Source: Micavibrio sp. UBA6147 (GTDB taxonomy: Bacteria; Pseudomonadota; Alphaproteobacteria; Micavibrionales; UBA1664). Taken from it: a stretch of DNA of 64,000 bases. The position numbers and the translations under genes are program-made. The notes under the pieces are model-generated. The model saw nothing but the letters and a program-made list of their open reading frames with translations. It did not search any database and had not been told where the DNA came from. Numbering within the stretch: position 1 is the first letter of the stretch; every line of letters starts with the position of its first letter. The stretch covers positions 124,465 through 188,464 of the forward strand of contig DIUX01000001.1 of the NCBI GenBank assembly GCA_002423185.1. Direction: 5' to 3'. Positions 8,278 to 16,552 of the stretch are shown one piece after another.

Positions 8278-8326
8278 TTGACAAACGCGCCAAGACGCTT
8301 TAATTGTTTAACATAACAATTAAAGC
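8278..8326 (+). promoter_or_regulatory. TTGACA element with a 12-bp perfect palindrome
   Basis: TTGACA (8278-8283) lies 13 bases before an exact inverted repeat. Its arms are GCTTTAATTGTT (8297-8308) and the exact complement (8315-8326), separated by TAACAT. The palindrome covers the expected -10 and start-site region and ends 21 bases before the ATG at 8348. It could be a repressor operator or a leader hairpin. The AT-rich arms favour an operator. Confidence 0.5.
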
Positions 8327-8347
8327 AAAGATGGATAAGGCTCCGAA

Positions 8348-9229
8348 ATGGCGGATAAAGATATTGATAAAAAGGGGCGAGGCTGGCTCGGCAAGAAAAT
8401 GGCGAGCAAATCAGGCAAGATTGATAACCTTGGCTTGCTCAAGGAAGCCGTTGTTAAGGACGGTCTGGGTGGGCAACCTGTGGCTCTGGCCTTGATGGCG
8501 TCGGTCACGGCCGCCATGTTAGGTTCAATCGGCGGCATGATTAACGAGGGAATGACAAGCGATTACATACAACCGGCAGACCCAACCCTTGCCTACAGCG
8601 ATACCGGCACCGGATATGAAGCGATTAAATATGCGCGGAACGAACCGGCGATTGCACTGGTGCGTCATGAAGGCGGCGCCATCAGCCTTTATAACGTCGC
8701 GAATAATGGCGAGATGCGTTTGTTGACGGAGCCAGAGGCATGGTCGGTTGCGGCACGCATCACAACGGTTTTGAATGAACGGATCGAACAATTAAACAAC
8801 CCCGCTGTTGCCGTTGGCGATGATTCTTTCCTTCCCGTATTTCCCTCCTATGAAAACATCACACTCGCATGGAGAGCCACGGGAAGCGGTGGACAAGATG
8901 TTTTCTTCCGTCACGCCCAAGGAACAGCCGGAAGTCAAATTGATGTTCCGTTTCAGGATCTTGACGAGAAATACGCGCGAGAGGTTGAGCAATGGCAGGC
9001 CGTGCGCACTCATATTACATCGGGGGCACCATACGCCATCCCCGACGAACAAAATTTAACGCAAGTCAGCAATGATGACGCAGCCAAAGACCAATTCATT
9101 ACGGGGCAGATCGCGGTTTCAAGCGCGATTTTGGGGCTTTTCGGATTGTTGGTCGGTCATAGCGCAACACAAGGATTCCGCCGCCGCAAAGAGCGCGCAG
9201 AAGAATCCTTGCGGCATAATCTTCGCTAG
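8348..9229 (+). CDS. Hypothetical two-helix membrane protein, 293 aa
   Basis: The N-terminal 45 residues are basic and Gly/Lys-rich (MADKDIDKKGRGWLGKK). A first membrane helix runs near residues 46-68 (ALALMASVTAAMLGSIGG). A soluble, probably periplasmic, domain of about 180 residues follows, with a second helix near 250-270 (GQIAVSSAILGLFGLLVG) and a basic cytoplasmic tail (RRRKERAEE). There are no cysteines or catalytic motifs that I recognise. The layout (helix, extracytoplasmic loop, helix, RRRK tail) resembles the smaller proteins at 19348 and 19783. An unusually good palindrome sits directly upstream. Confidence 0.8.
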   Translation: MADKDIDKKGRGWLGKKMASKSGKIDNLGLLKEAVVKDGLGGQPVALALMASVTAAMLGSIGGMINEGMTSDYIQPADPTLAYSDTGTGYEAIKYARNEPAIALVRHEGGAISLYNVANNGEMRLLTEPEAWSVAARITTVLNERIEQLNNPAVAVGDDSFLPVFPSYENITLAWRATGSGGQDVFFRHAQGTAGSQIDVPFQDLDEKYAREVEQWQAVRTHITSGAPYAIPDEQNLTQVSNDDAAKDQFITGQIAVSSAILGLFGLLVGHSATQGFRRRKERAEESLRHNLR

Positions 9230-9292
9230 GCGGCACAAGGACAAGGCTTTATAAGGTAGTCAAGGAAGGGCTTGCGCTAAGGGCTATAAGGG

Positions 9293-9670
9293 CTAGGCAG
9301 GCGTGTTTCTAAGTGTAAGGTCGCGGCTACGCGGTATATCCGCATCCTTATCCAGCAAAAGACCCGCAAAATCGCGAAAATCGAGGCATTCTTGCCGCTG
9401 CTCCGCCATGCGAAGCAAGGCGACGAAATGGTCAATGTGGATCCCAGCAACGCTGTATTCTTCGTCCTTCGGTTGGCTGTGTCTTACAACCCGTGTCCAC
9501 GGCGTGTCCGACCCATGGGGCTGATAATAATGCTGAATGTCGTCAAGCGCGACAAACCCGATTCCGTACTTCTTGTCATGATACAGCGGCACAATCACGC
9601 CAACGGGGTGATGATGGTCGTGCTTGGCGTGGAAGGCGGGCTTGGCAACGGGGATGAAGGCTTTTTTCAT
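9293..9670 (-). CDS. Hypothetical protein, 125 aa, tandem paralogue 2
   Basis: The product starts MKKAFIPVAKPAF and is clearly related to the gene immediately upstream on the same strand (MKKAFTPASKPRP). Both have a strand-rich core (IVPLYHDKKYGIGFVALDDI versus IPQYEGAQYTLGYIPLNRI), a matching segment F..V.RL..LAE....L.DFRD and similar length. The start codon overlaps the stop of the upstream copy by four bases (ATGA), so the two are translationally coupled. An HDHHH cluster at residues 17-21 occurs only in this copy. No family is recognised, and no signal peptide or membrane helix is visible. Confidence 0.75.
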   Translation of the reverse strand: MKKAFIPVAKPAFHAKHDHHHPVGVIVPLYHDKKYGIGFVALDDIQHYYQPHGSDTPWTRVVRHSQPKDEEYSVAGIHIDHFVALLRMAEQRQECLDFRDFAGLLLDKDADIPRSRDLTLRNTPA

Positions 9671-10068
9671 GAGGGTACGCCGTGTTTTAGCGCTGCAGTG
9701 AGGGCTATTGTCCCCACGCTCTCAGTGCCGAAGCGCGGCTGTGCGTTGAGCTCGCCAAGCGTGTCTTTCATGTATTTGTGAAAGACCAACCCCTCAACAT
9801 CGCGAAAATCAACGAGCGCATTTTGGCATTCGGCAAGTTTTTTCAACCGCATCACGCTGTCAAAACTCATGCCTGTATCAATCTTTGCGCCGGAATGCAT
9901 CGTGATTTCAGTCCAATTATTTGGTTTTTGGTGAATATTCTCAATCCGGTTCAGTGGAATATACCCCAGCGTATATTGTGCGCCTTCATATTGCGGTATG
10001 ATCAAGGCGGCCTCGGTGGGCGGCGTGGAAGGGCGCGGCTTGCTCGCTGGGGTGAAGGCTTTTTTCAT
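9667..10068 (-). CDS. Hypothetical protein, 133 aa, tandem paralogue 1
   Basis: This is the upstream member of a two-gene overlapping operon with the paralogue at 9293-9670. The core shares the pattern (I/V)(I/V)P.Y....Y..G...L..I....Q, then a DSVMRLKKLAECQNALVDFRD segment equivalent to that in the second copy. The C-terminus is extended by about 20 residues. The protein is cytoplasmic by appearance and unknown in function. The pair probably arose by tandem duplication and then diverged strongly. Confidence 0.75.
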   Translation of the reverse strand: MKKAFTPASKPRPSTPPTEAALIIPQYEGAQYTLGYIPLNRIENIHQKPNNWTEITMHSGAKIDTGMSFDSVMRLKKLAECQNALVDFRDVEGLVFHKYMKDTLGELNAQPRFGTESVGTIALTAALKHGVPS

Positions 10069-10226
10069 GGGCTTTTTCTGTTGTTTCCCTATTGGGTTTT
10101 TGTCGCAGGCTTATTCGCGGCCTTAGTTTTACGCTTACTCTTGCCCTTACCCTTGCTATTCTCTCGGGGCTACACATACCCTATTACGCGGGCATAGGTG
10201 GGTACGCAGCTTAAGGCCTACTCTAA

Positions 10227-10250
10227 AAACAAGTCGCGCATTATGTCAAT
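10227..10250 (-). promoter_or_regulatory. Candidate promoter of the 9293-10068 gene pair
   Basis: On the minus strand TTGACA (10250-10245) is followed after about 17-18 bases by TTAGAGT. A TATAAT (10262-10267) on the plus strand could serve the divergent hydrolase gene, but no good -35 accompanies it. The rest of 10069-10351 holds no gene that I can support. Confidence 0.35.
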
Positions 10251-10351
10251 TTAAATGTGGTTATAATACACCTCAAAACCATTTGCGCGGGGCGGGCATA
10301 ATGCCTAGTCTTGCACAGTGTGCGTAATTCTATGGGATCGGCAAAAATCAT

Positions 10352-11197
10352 ATGTCTTCGGCTGCGTTTATCGGAATTTTGAAATGGGTGGCACTGTGCT
10401 ATGGCGGGCTGCTGGCGCTGCTGTATTTCGGGCAGGGCTATTTGATTTTCGCGCCATGGGCGGTGGCGGCGCCGTCTTTTGACGGGCATCCGTTGCGTCC
10501 GGCCTTTGAGCAAGCACAAGCGCAAACGCAGGACGGTCTTGATCTGGCGTTCTGGCACGCCGCGCCGCAAGAGGGGAAACCCGTCATCGTGTTTTTCCAC
10601 GGCAATGCCATTCATGCCCTTCAAGGCATTCAACGCGCCGCGTTTTTTCATCAGGCCGGATACGGGTTTGTGATGGCGGAATATCGCGGATATGGCGGCA
10701 ATAAAGGCCGCCCGACCGAACAAGGCCTGTATCAAGACGCGCGAGCGGTCATCAATAAGGTCAAGGTGCTCTATCCCGATGCGCCGCTTGTGATGTATGG
10801 CGAATCCATTGGCACAGGGGTTGCGGTGCAAATGGCGACTGAATTTCCAGCGGAATTTCCGGCGGCTGCGGTGGTGCTGGAGGCACCTTATACCTCCATC
10901 ACGGATGTCGGCCGCGCCCAGTATCCGATTTTCCCTGTTGCGCTTTTGCTGCGCCATAAATTTGAGAGTGATACAAAAATTACTGAGATTCATAATGCGC
11001 CGCTGCTCATCATTCACGGCACACGCGACACGATTGTGCCATACCGCTTGGGGCGCGGATTATACGAACGCGCAGCGGAGCCAAAATTCTTTTTGGAGGT
11101 TGACGGCGCGGGGCATAACGACCTTCATGCGCATAATATTTTGCCGCGCATCGAGGCGTTCTTGAGCAATAAGGGCGAGGGCGGCCCCAGCGAATGA
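10352..11197 (+). CDS. Alpha/beta hydrolase, BEM46/ABHD13-like, 281 aa
   Basis: An N-terminal membrane anchor (VALCYGGLLALLYFGQGYLIF, residues 13-33) precedes a serine-hydrolase domain. The oxyanion segment FFHGNA (81-86), the nucleophile elbow GESIGTG with S152, the acid D226 in IHGTRDTIVP and H255 in GAGHND make a complete catalytic triad. The EYRGYGGNKGRP stretch is typical of the BEM46/YfhR/ABHD13 group of membrane-attached hydrolases, whose substrates are unknown. The stop lies three bases from the stop of the convergent aminopeptidase gene. Confidence 0.9.
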   Translation: MSSAAFIGILKWVALCYGGLLALLYFGQGYLIFAPWAVAAPSFDGHPLRPAFEQAQAQTQDGLDLAFWHAAPQEGKPVIVFFHGNAIHALQGIQRAAFFHQAGYGFVMAEYRGYGGNKGRPTEQGLYQDARAVINKVKVLYPDAPLVMYGESIGTGVAVQMATEFPAEFPAAAVVLEAPYTSITDVGRAQYPIFPVALLLRHKFESDTKITEIHNAPLLIIHGTRDTIVPYRLGRGLYERAAEPKFFLEVDGAGHNDLHAHNILPRIEAFLSNKGEGGPSE

Positions 11198-11199
11198 TT

Positions 11200-12714
11200 T
11201 TAGCGAATAATTTTCGGCAGTAACCGCGCAAAATTCCGCAAGCCTTGATCCATACCGCCGATTTTCTTGCCCGCACTGGAGGAAAAATTCCAGCAAGGCT
11301 GGTCACAATGCACCAATGTCCGCCCGTCATTGACGAAATTCAACAAGAAATGCATGGCATAGCTATGCCCGGGGAAAGACGCGCCGCCACTATTCGCGAG
11401 GTCGGCAAACGTGCCGCGCACCGCGCCGGCGTGTTTTTTATGGATGGTGACGGATTCATAGAGATCGTCCATGGTTTCGCCGTGTTCCATGATGCGGCGG
11501 GCGAGGGCGTTGTCATTGCTCATCACCACCGGCACATCGGGGGCGCAAACGCTCCGTCCCGCACCGGTCAATGTCGCAAAATTCACAATGGGCGCGTCGG
11601 CGAAATTCGGGTCGGCACAGGCATGGACAAGGGCGTCCGACAAAACAAGTCGGCCTTCCGCATCGGTGTTTTCGATCTCGATGGTTTTGCCGTTTTTCGC
11701 GGTTATAATCGCACCGTTTTCATAGGCCGTTGCCCCAATCGCGTTTTTGGCGAGGGGGAGGACGAGCTTGATGTGCATTTTCTGACCCGACGCCATGAGG
11801 TAATGCGCAAGGCCGAGCGCATGCGCCGCCCCGCCCATATCGCGATGCATCGTCACCATCCTAGGGCCGGTTTTGATGGCGAGGCCGCCCGTGTCATAGG
11901 TAATGCCCTTGCCGATCAAAATCAATTTCGGGTCGGCGGGGTCGCCCCATTCCATTTCGAACAGGCGCGGTGCTTCGTCCTTATACTTATGCGCGGTTGC
12001 GGCCTTGCCAACGGCCCAAAGCATCGGGAAATCGCGCTCATCCGTGACAACATGGATTTTGGCGCGGGCGTTGAATTTTTGACTGATGCCAAGCGCGGCA
12101 TCGGCGAGTTCCTTCGGCCCCATGATATTGGCGGGGGTGTTGATGAGGTCGCGGATGAGGAAGGCGGATTGCACAATATGCAAGGCATCCTTCGATGCCG
12201 CCGCGTCAAACCCCGTCGCGTCCAAAAGCACGGATTCTGCGGCCGTCTTGCGGTAATGCTGATACCCCCATCCGGTGAGGATAGTTGACGCCAAGGCGGG
12301 ATCGTTTTTCGGGTCGAGCGTTCCTTGCGCCGATACGCTGTATAAAGCGGGGCGCAGCTTTGCGGCTATCGCGGAAAACGAAAATGGTGATGTCGTGTCG
12401 CCGACCACGCCGACAGATTCAACCAAAGCGCCATCGGCATCAAAAATATCGAGCGTATTGCCGGCCTTGCCGCTGAATTTCTGGTTTTTTGCCCATTGGC
12501 GGATATTTTGCGGGGCGCTGTTCGCCAGCCAGCCCGCATAATCATCGGCGCCGACAAGGTGAAGGGGAATGGCGTTTTTGGGCGAGGTTGCCTGCGTCGT
12601 CACGCCGCTGATCCGCGCATGACAACGCGCTTCTTGCAAAGCCTTCGCGGTGACGCAGGGCGATGAGGCTTGATCGGGGATTGCTGTCGGATTCGGGGTG
12701 TTTACTGTGGTCAT
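11200..12714 (-). CDS. M17-family leucyl aminopeptidase, 504 aa
   Basis: M17 aminopeptidases are cytoplasmic hexamers with a two-metal active site that remove N-terminal residues from peptides. The catalytic C-terminal half shows GKGITYDTGGLAIK (metal-binding Lys and Asp), HRDMGGAAHALG and the family signature NTDAEGRLVLSD. The N-terminal domain is divergent, as in the alphaproteobacterial short PepA/PepB group. The start at 12714 is chosen because GGGAG lies 9 bases upstream and because the longer frame from 12891 runs through an inverted repeat. Substrate preference cannot be read. Confidence 0.92.
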   Translation of the reverse strand: MTTVNTPNPTAIPDQASSPCVTAKALQEARCHARISGVTTQATSPKNAIPLHLVGADDYAGWLANSAPQNIRQWAKNQKFSGKAGNTLDIFDADGALVESVGVVGDTTSPFSFSAIAAKLRPALYSVSAQGTLDPKNDPALASTILTGWGYQHYRKTAAESVLLDATGFDAAASKDALHIVQSAFLIRDLINTPANIMGPKELADAALGISQKFNARAKIHVVTDERDFPMLWAVGKAATAHKYKDEAPRLFEMEWGDPADPKLILIGKGITYDTGGLAIKTGPRMVTMHRDMGGAAHALGLAHYLMASGQKMHIKLVLPLAKNAIGATAYENGAIITAKNGKTIEIENTDAEGRLVLSDALVHACADPNFADAPIVNFATLTGAGRSVCAPDVPVVMSNDNALARRIMEHGETMDDLYESVTIHKKHAGAVRGTFADLANSGGASFPGHSYAMHFLLNFVNDGRTLVHCDQPCWNFSSSAGKKIGGMDQGLRNFARLLPKIIR

Positions 12715-12768
12715 ATTGATGGCTCCCTGCCTTATTTTTTTATTTAAACTTTGCCGTCCGCACGAAAC

Positions 12769-12791
12769 GCTCCGCCGAATTTTGGCGGAGC
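12769..12791. repeat. Inverted repeat between two minus-strand genes
   Basis: GCTCCGCC (12769-12776) and GGCGGAGC (12784-12791) form a perfect 8-bp stem with a 7-base loop. It lies downstream of the gene at 12818 and upstream of the aminopeptidase. There is no T-run directly after it on the minus strand, so it may be a Rho-independent terminator remnant or an mRNA stabiliser. Confidence 0.45.
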
Positions 12792-12817
12792 ATTGCGAAG
12801 GCGCTAAAGAAAACGGC

Positions 12818-13024
12818 CTATTTCGGGCCTTTTGGCTTTTGCTGGTCTTTTTTGGCGCTGTTGCCTGTATGGTGGTTGCGCTTGCTCTCACGAATAGCCA
12901 TGCCCGCCATCACGGCGAAACCGCCCGCGATGCTCCCGAACAACAACACCGCGCGCTGGGTCGGGGTCATTTCTTTGGAGCCTTTCGGGGCGTTGTCTTC
13001 GGGCTTTTTGTTTTCATCGCTCAT
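12818..13024 (-). CDS. Small single-helix membrane protein, 68 aa
   Basis: The product starts MSDENKKPEDNAPKGSKEM and has one membrane helix (AVLLFGSIAGGFAVMAGMAI, residues 25-44) and a Lys-rich tail ending QQKPKGPK. AAGGA lies 9 bases before the ATG. On the minus strand TTGACT (13091-13086) lies about 60 bases upstream with a poor -10. Plus-strand frames over the same DNA have no ribosome site and look like shadows. The function is unknown. Confidence 0.65.
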   Translation of the reverse strand: MSDENKKPEDNAPKGSKEMTPTQRAVLLFGSIAGGFAVMAGMAIRESKRNHHTGNSAKKDQQKPKGPK

Positions 13025-13133
13025 CGCTCTGATCCTTATGTTTTTTCATATTGTCTTTATTGTCATTAAAATGTTCTGACGTAAAAGTCAAAAAAATACT
13101 GATCGGAGCGTGAGTACAGCCCAAAAATCCAGC

Positions 13134-13778
13134 CTATTTCCCCGCCCATAATTCTTGAAGCCGCTCATCCCGACCACAGCGATAGCGGTAATACTTATAC
13201 CGTACGGGGTTGCGCAGGTAATAATCCTGATGGTAGTCCTCCGCCGCATAAAATGGCGCGGCGGGCAATAATTCGGTGACGATCTGGTCGCCGACAATAG
13301 CCTCATGCTTGGCTTTGGAGGCCTCCATCACCGCTTTTTCGGCGTCGTCGACGTAAAACAGGGCGGATCGGTATTGGTCGCCGCGGTCGCAAAACTGCCC
13401 CCCGCCATCAAGCGGGTCAATATTGCGCCAAAAGATGTCAAGCAAGCGCTCAAGCGTCACTTTACTGGGGTCATAAGTGACTTGCAGAACTTCAATATGC
13501 CCCGATGCACCGCCGGACACGTCCTTGTATGTCGGGTTGTCGAGATGCCCGCCGCTATAGCCCGAAACGGTCGAAATAACCCCGTCCGTGGCGTCAAACG
13601 GGCTTTCCATACACCAAAAACATCCGCCAGCCATGACGATGGTTTTGGTAGTGGGCGTTTCGGTCGGGGCGATCATGGCGTTTGACTCCTGTGCAGTTGC
13701 GGGTGAGGGGAGCGCCCAAATCACAAACCCCGCAAAGGCCGCAATCAAGACGATAAACAAAGATTTTTTGAGGGGCAT
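13134..13778 (-). CDS. msrA: Exported peptide methionine sulfoxide reductase A
   Basis: MsrA reduces methionine-S-sulfoxide in proteins. The catalytic motif GGCFWCME places the reactive cysteine at C53. The substrate-binding GYSGG, GHIEVLQVTYDP and EDYHQDYY segments are also present. Unlike the usual cytoplasmic form, it begins with a clear signal peptide (MPLKKSLFIVLIAAFAGFVIWALPSPATAQ, split near residue 30), so it should repair periplasmic or envelope proteins. The ATG at 13778 is used rather than the GTG at 13793 because the signal peptide begins there. No MsrB is fused or adjacent. Confidence 0.95.
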   Translation of the reverse strand: MPLKKSLFIVLIAAFAGFVIWALPSPATAQESNAMIAPTETPTTKTIVMAGGCFWCMESPFDATDGVISTVSGYSGGHLDNPTYKDVSGGASGHIEVLQVTYDPSKVTLERLLDIFWRNIDPLDGGGQFCDRGDQYRSALFYVDDAEKAVMEASKAKHEAIVGDQIVTELLPAAPFYAAEDYHQDYYLRNPVRYKYYRYRCGRDERLQELWAGK

Positions 13779-13917
13779 CAGACTGTCTTTCACGGTGTAA
13801 TATGGGCTGTATAATATAGACTGTCCTAAAGATGTGGCACAAATATGGGGCGCCTGTGAACTTAAACTTTTTTCATGTGGTTTGATACTATAGCAGTGCA
13901 GTATTATGTTTATTCAC

Positions 13918-13936
13918 CTGTATTGTTGCAATACAG
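13918..13936. promoter_or_regulatory. Perfect palindrome upstream of hppD, candidate operator 1
   Basis: CTGTATTG (13918-13925) and CAATACAG (13929-13936) are exact complements separated by TTG. The site lies 156 bases before the hppD start in a 300-base gene-free region that precedes the Phe/Tyr operon. A transcription factor site is the likeliest reading. Which factor cannot be told. Confidence 0.55.
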
Positions 13937-13966
13937 CATAAATCAAGCGGCTTGTTACTTGCCGTT

Positions 13967-13985
13967 TATTGTGCAGTGAACAATA
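13967..13985. promoter_or_regulatory. Second palindrome upstream of hppD, candidate operator 2
   Basis: TATTGT (13967-13972) and ACAATA (13980-13985) flank 7 bases. The half-site TATTG is shared with operator 1, 49 bases upstream. Between this and hppD the sequence is AT-rich with further TATTG copies (13992-14007). The remainder of 13794-14091 shows no open frame. Confidence 0.45.
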
Positions 13986-14091
13986 TATGCTCTATTGATT
14001 TATTGTGTCCTCCCCCCTAATGTGCAGGGTAAATAAAGACTGTAAGCGGTGAAAAACCGTTCTTTAAACCCTTTCAGAGTGGGAGCATATC

Positions 14092-15159
14092 ATGACCGAC
14101 CTTTTCGACAATCCGATGGGAACCGACGGCTTTGAATTCGTCGAATACGCGGGCGACAAGGATGTCCTGCATAAATTATTCGACCATATGGGCTTCGCCC
14201 CCGTTGCCAAACACAAATCAAAGGACATCACCCTGTACCGCCAAGGCAAGGTGAATTTCCTTCTGAACTGTGAAAAAAGCGGCCAGCCAGCCGAATTTAC
14301 CAAGGTTCACAACAATGGCGCGAATGCCATGGCATTCCGTGTGCGCGATGTGAGGGCGGCGCTGGACTCCGGCAAAAAGCGCGGCATCAAATTCGTCACC
14401 GACCATAACGGGTCAATGGGCGCAAATGTTCCGGCAATTGAGGGGATCGGTGGATCATTGCTGTACCTCATTGAAGACTCAAGCGCCTATATGAATGACT
14501 TTGAATGGACGGCAACCGAGCACAGCCCCAAAGGCGCCGGCCTGACCTATATCGACCACCTGACGCACAACGTGTTCCGTGGCAATATGGTGAAATGGGC
14601 GGAATTTTACGAGAGCATCTTTAACTTCCGTGAAATTCGTTACTTTGACATCGAAGGCAAATTGACGGGGCTCAAGAGCAAGGCCATGACCTCGCCCTGC
14701 GGCAAAATCCGCATCCCGCTTAATGAATCCTCGGACGATAAATCCCAGATCGAGGAATTTCTCAAACGCTATAACGGCGAAGGAATCCAGCATATCGCGA
14801 TGGGAACGGACGATATTTGCGCCACGGTTGATTATTTGCGCGACCACGGCACACCATTCCAAAACACGCCGGATACGTATTACGAGAAACTGGACACCCG
14901 TGTTGCCGGTCATGGCGAAAATATAGCGGAACTGCGCAAGCGCCGCATCTTGATGGACGGCGCCCCGACGCAAGGCCAAGGCCTGTTGTTGCAAATCTTC
15001 ACCCAAGACGCGATCGGCCCGATCTTTTTTGAAATCATTCAACGCAAGGGCAATGAAGGCTTTGGCGAAGGCAATTTCAAAGCCTTGTTTGAATCGATTG
15101 AAGAAGACCAAATCCGCCGTGGCGTGTTGAAAGACACAACATCTGCCAAGAGCGCCTAA
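14092..15159 (+). CDS. hppD: 4-hydroxyphenylpyruvate dioxygenase
   Basis: HppD converts 4-hydroxyphenylpyruvate to homogentisate using a non-heme Fe(II), the second step of tyrosine breakdown. The 355-residue protein shows the two vicinal-oxygen-chelate halves and the iron facial triad: H156 in YIDHLTHNV, H234 in GIQHIAMG and E314 in FFEIIQRKG. The C-terminal GFGEGNFKALFESIEEDQ gate helix is intact. GGGAG precedes the ATG by seven bases. It is the first gene of a five-gene operon ordered hppD-hmgA-fahA-maiA-phhA, which carries out the whole pathway from phenylalanine except transamination. Confidence 0.97.
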   Translation: MTDLFDNPMGTDGFEFVEYAGDKDVLHKLFDHMGFAPVAKHKSKDITLYRQGKVNFLLNCEKSGQPAEFTKVHNNGANAMAFRVRDVRAALDSGKKRGIKFVTDHNGSMGANVPAIEGIGGSLLYLIEDSSAYMNDFEWTATEHSPKGAGLTYIDHLTHNVFRGNMVKWAEFYESIFNFREIRYFDIEGKLTGLKSKAMTSPCGKIRIPLNESSDDKSQIEEFLKRYNGEGIQHIAMGTDDICATVDYLRDHGTPFQNTPDTYYEKLDTRVAGHGENIAELRKRRILMDGAPTQGQGLLLQIFTQDAIGPIFFEIIQRKGNEGFGEGNFKALFESIEEDQIRRGVLKDTTSAKSA

Positions 15160-15180
15160 ACCGCGAAAACGGCGCAGGAA

Positions 15181-15224
15181 TCAAACGCGCGAGAGGGATC
15201 ATTTCCCCCTATTCGCGCGTTTGA
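15181..15224 (+). repeat. Long intercistronic hairpin hppD-hmgA
   Basis: TCAAACGCGCGA (15181-15192) is an exact complement of 15213-15224, and the loop itself can pair AGGG with CCCT. There is no T-run after it, so it is more likely an mRNA stability or processing element, or a partial attenuator, than a full terminator. Confidence 0.6.
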
Positions 15225-15277
15225 GCCGATAACCGAACCGTATAAACGCTATCCCGCAATCAAATCGGAGCTTTACC

Positions 15278-16432
15278 ATGAAAAAATGGATCCAGTTTTC
15301 CAAGACAGAAGGCGAAACATCGCACCAAGCGCACACCAACATGCCCAATGGCACGTTCGAGCGCGAGATGGGCAAGGAAGGCTTCTTCGGCCCCGCGACG
15401 CATTTTTATCACACCCACGCGCCGACAGGATGGACGAGTTTCGAAGGGCCGCTGCGCCCGCACGCCTTTGACTTTGGCAAGGCAAAACAAGACGGATCTT
15501 GCCCCTTGAAGGCGCAATTAATGCTGCAAAACGCCTCATGCAAAATTTCGATGTGGTCAACGGATAAGGCCATGGATCACCTTGTCCGCAACGGCGACGG
15601 CGACCTTTTGCTATTCGTCCATAACGGCGATGGCGATTTGTTCTGTGACTTCGGGCGGTTGCCGTATACGGATGGCGATTATATTCTGTTGCCGCGTTCG
15701 ACCATGTGGCGTATCGAGCCCAAAGCCAAGACCGATTTGCTGATGATTGAGGCGGTGAATGACAGCTTTATGCTCCCCGACCGCGGAATGCTCGGCAACC
15801 ACGCTATTTTCGATACGGCGGTTTTGCAAACCCCGCGCATGGATGACGCGTTTTGCAAGCAACAAACCAAGGCAGGGGCGCATGACCCATGGACAGTGAT
15901 GGTGAAACGTCGCGATGCGATATCGACCATCACCTATCCGTTCAACCCGCTGGACGCCATTGGCTGGAAGGGCGATTTACTGCCGGTGAAGCTCAACTGG
16001 CGCGATATTCGCCCTGTGGTGAGCCACAGCTACCATTTGCCGCCTTCCGCGCACACAACCTTCGTGTCACGCCGTTTCGTGATTTGTACCTTCGTTCCGC
16101 GCCCGATGGAGAGCGCGAAAGAGGCGTTGAAGCTCCCCTTCTATCACAATAACGACGATTTCGATGAATTCCTGTTCTATCACCGTGGCGATTTCATGAG
16201 CCGTGACAACATTCACGAAGGCATGACCACATTGCACCCGTGCGGCTTCACCCACGGCCCGCACCCCAAGGCGTTTGCGCGGGCGGAGGCCAATGCCGGC
16301 AAAATGACCAACGAAGTCGCGGTGATGGTGGATGCGCGGGACGCGCTGGACATCACCGATGCGGCGCGCGCTGTGGAATGGGATGACTATGTCAAAAGCT
16401 GGGGCGGGCATACAGCCATCGCTGCGGAATAG
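15278..16432 (+). CDS. hmgA: Homogentisate 1,2-dioxygenase
   Basis: HmgA opens the homogentisate ring to maleylacetoacetate with Fe(II). At 384 residues it belongs to the shorter bacterial class rather than the 430-residue human-like form. The cupin core ends with the expected iron-ligand region FYHNNDDFDEFLFYHRGDF and HPCGFTHGPHP, which carry the conserved His and Glu residues. The start ATG at 15278 is preceded by GGAGC 8-9 bases upstream. It lies second in the Phe/Tyr operon, 118 bases after hppD, with a strong hairpin in the gap. Confidence 0.95.
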   Translation: MKKWIQFSKTEGETSHQAHTNMPNGTFEREMGKEGFFGPATHFYHTHAPTGWTSFEGPLRPHAFDFGKAKQDGSCPLKAQLMLQNASCKISMWSTDKAMDHLVRNGDGDLLLFVHNGDGDLFCDFGRLPYTDGDYILLPRSTMWRIEPKAKTDLLMIEAVNDSFMLPDRGMLGNHAIFDTAVLQTPRMDDAFCKQQTKAGAHDPWTVMVKRRDAISTITYPFNPLDAIGWKGDLLPVKLNWRDIRPVVSHSYHLPPSAHTTFVSRRFVICTFVPRPMESAKEALKLPFYHNNDDFDEFLFYHRGDFMSRDNIHEGMTTLHPCGFTHGPHPKAFARAEANAGKMTNEVAVMVDARDALDITDAARAVEWDDYVKSWGGHTAIAAE

Positions 16433-16439
16433 GCAAGGC

Positions 16440-16500
16440 GCCCGCCGTACTGGGGGCGGGCAGACAAAGACAATAACGGCGCCGCTTTTGTTTGCGGCGC
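16440..16500 (+). repeat. Two intercistronic hairpins hmgA-fahA
   Basis: GCCCGCC (16440-16446) pairs with GGCGGGC (16455-16461). GCGCCGC (16479-16485) pairs with GCGGCGC (16494-16500). Both have 8-base loops. The second is followed by TGTTGTG, a poor T-run. Confidence 0.5.
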
Positions 16501-16552
16501 TGTTGTGCGAAGAAAAAGCGCAAAGATATTAAAGGCATAAGGGACGAAACAT

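Noticed and set aside
11245..12288. Antisense frame of 347 aa opposite the M17 aminopeptidase
   Set aside because: Length reflects GC-rich codon structure. The aminopeptidase motifs on the minus strand decide the coding strand.
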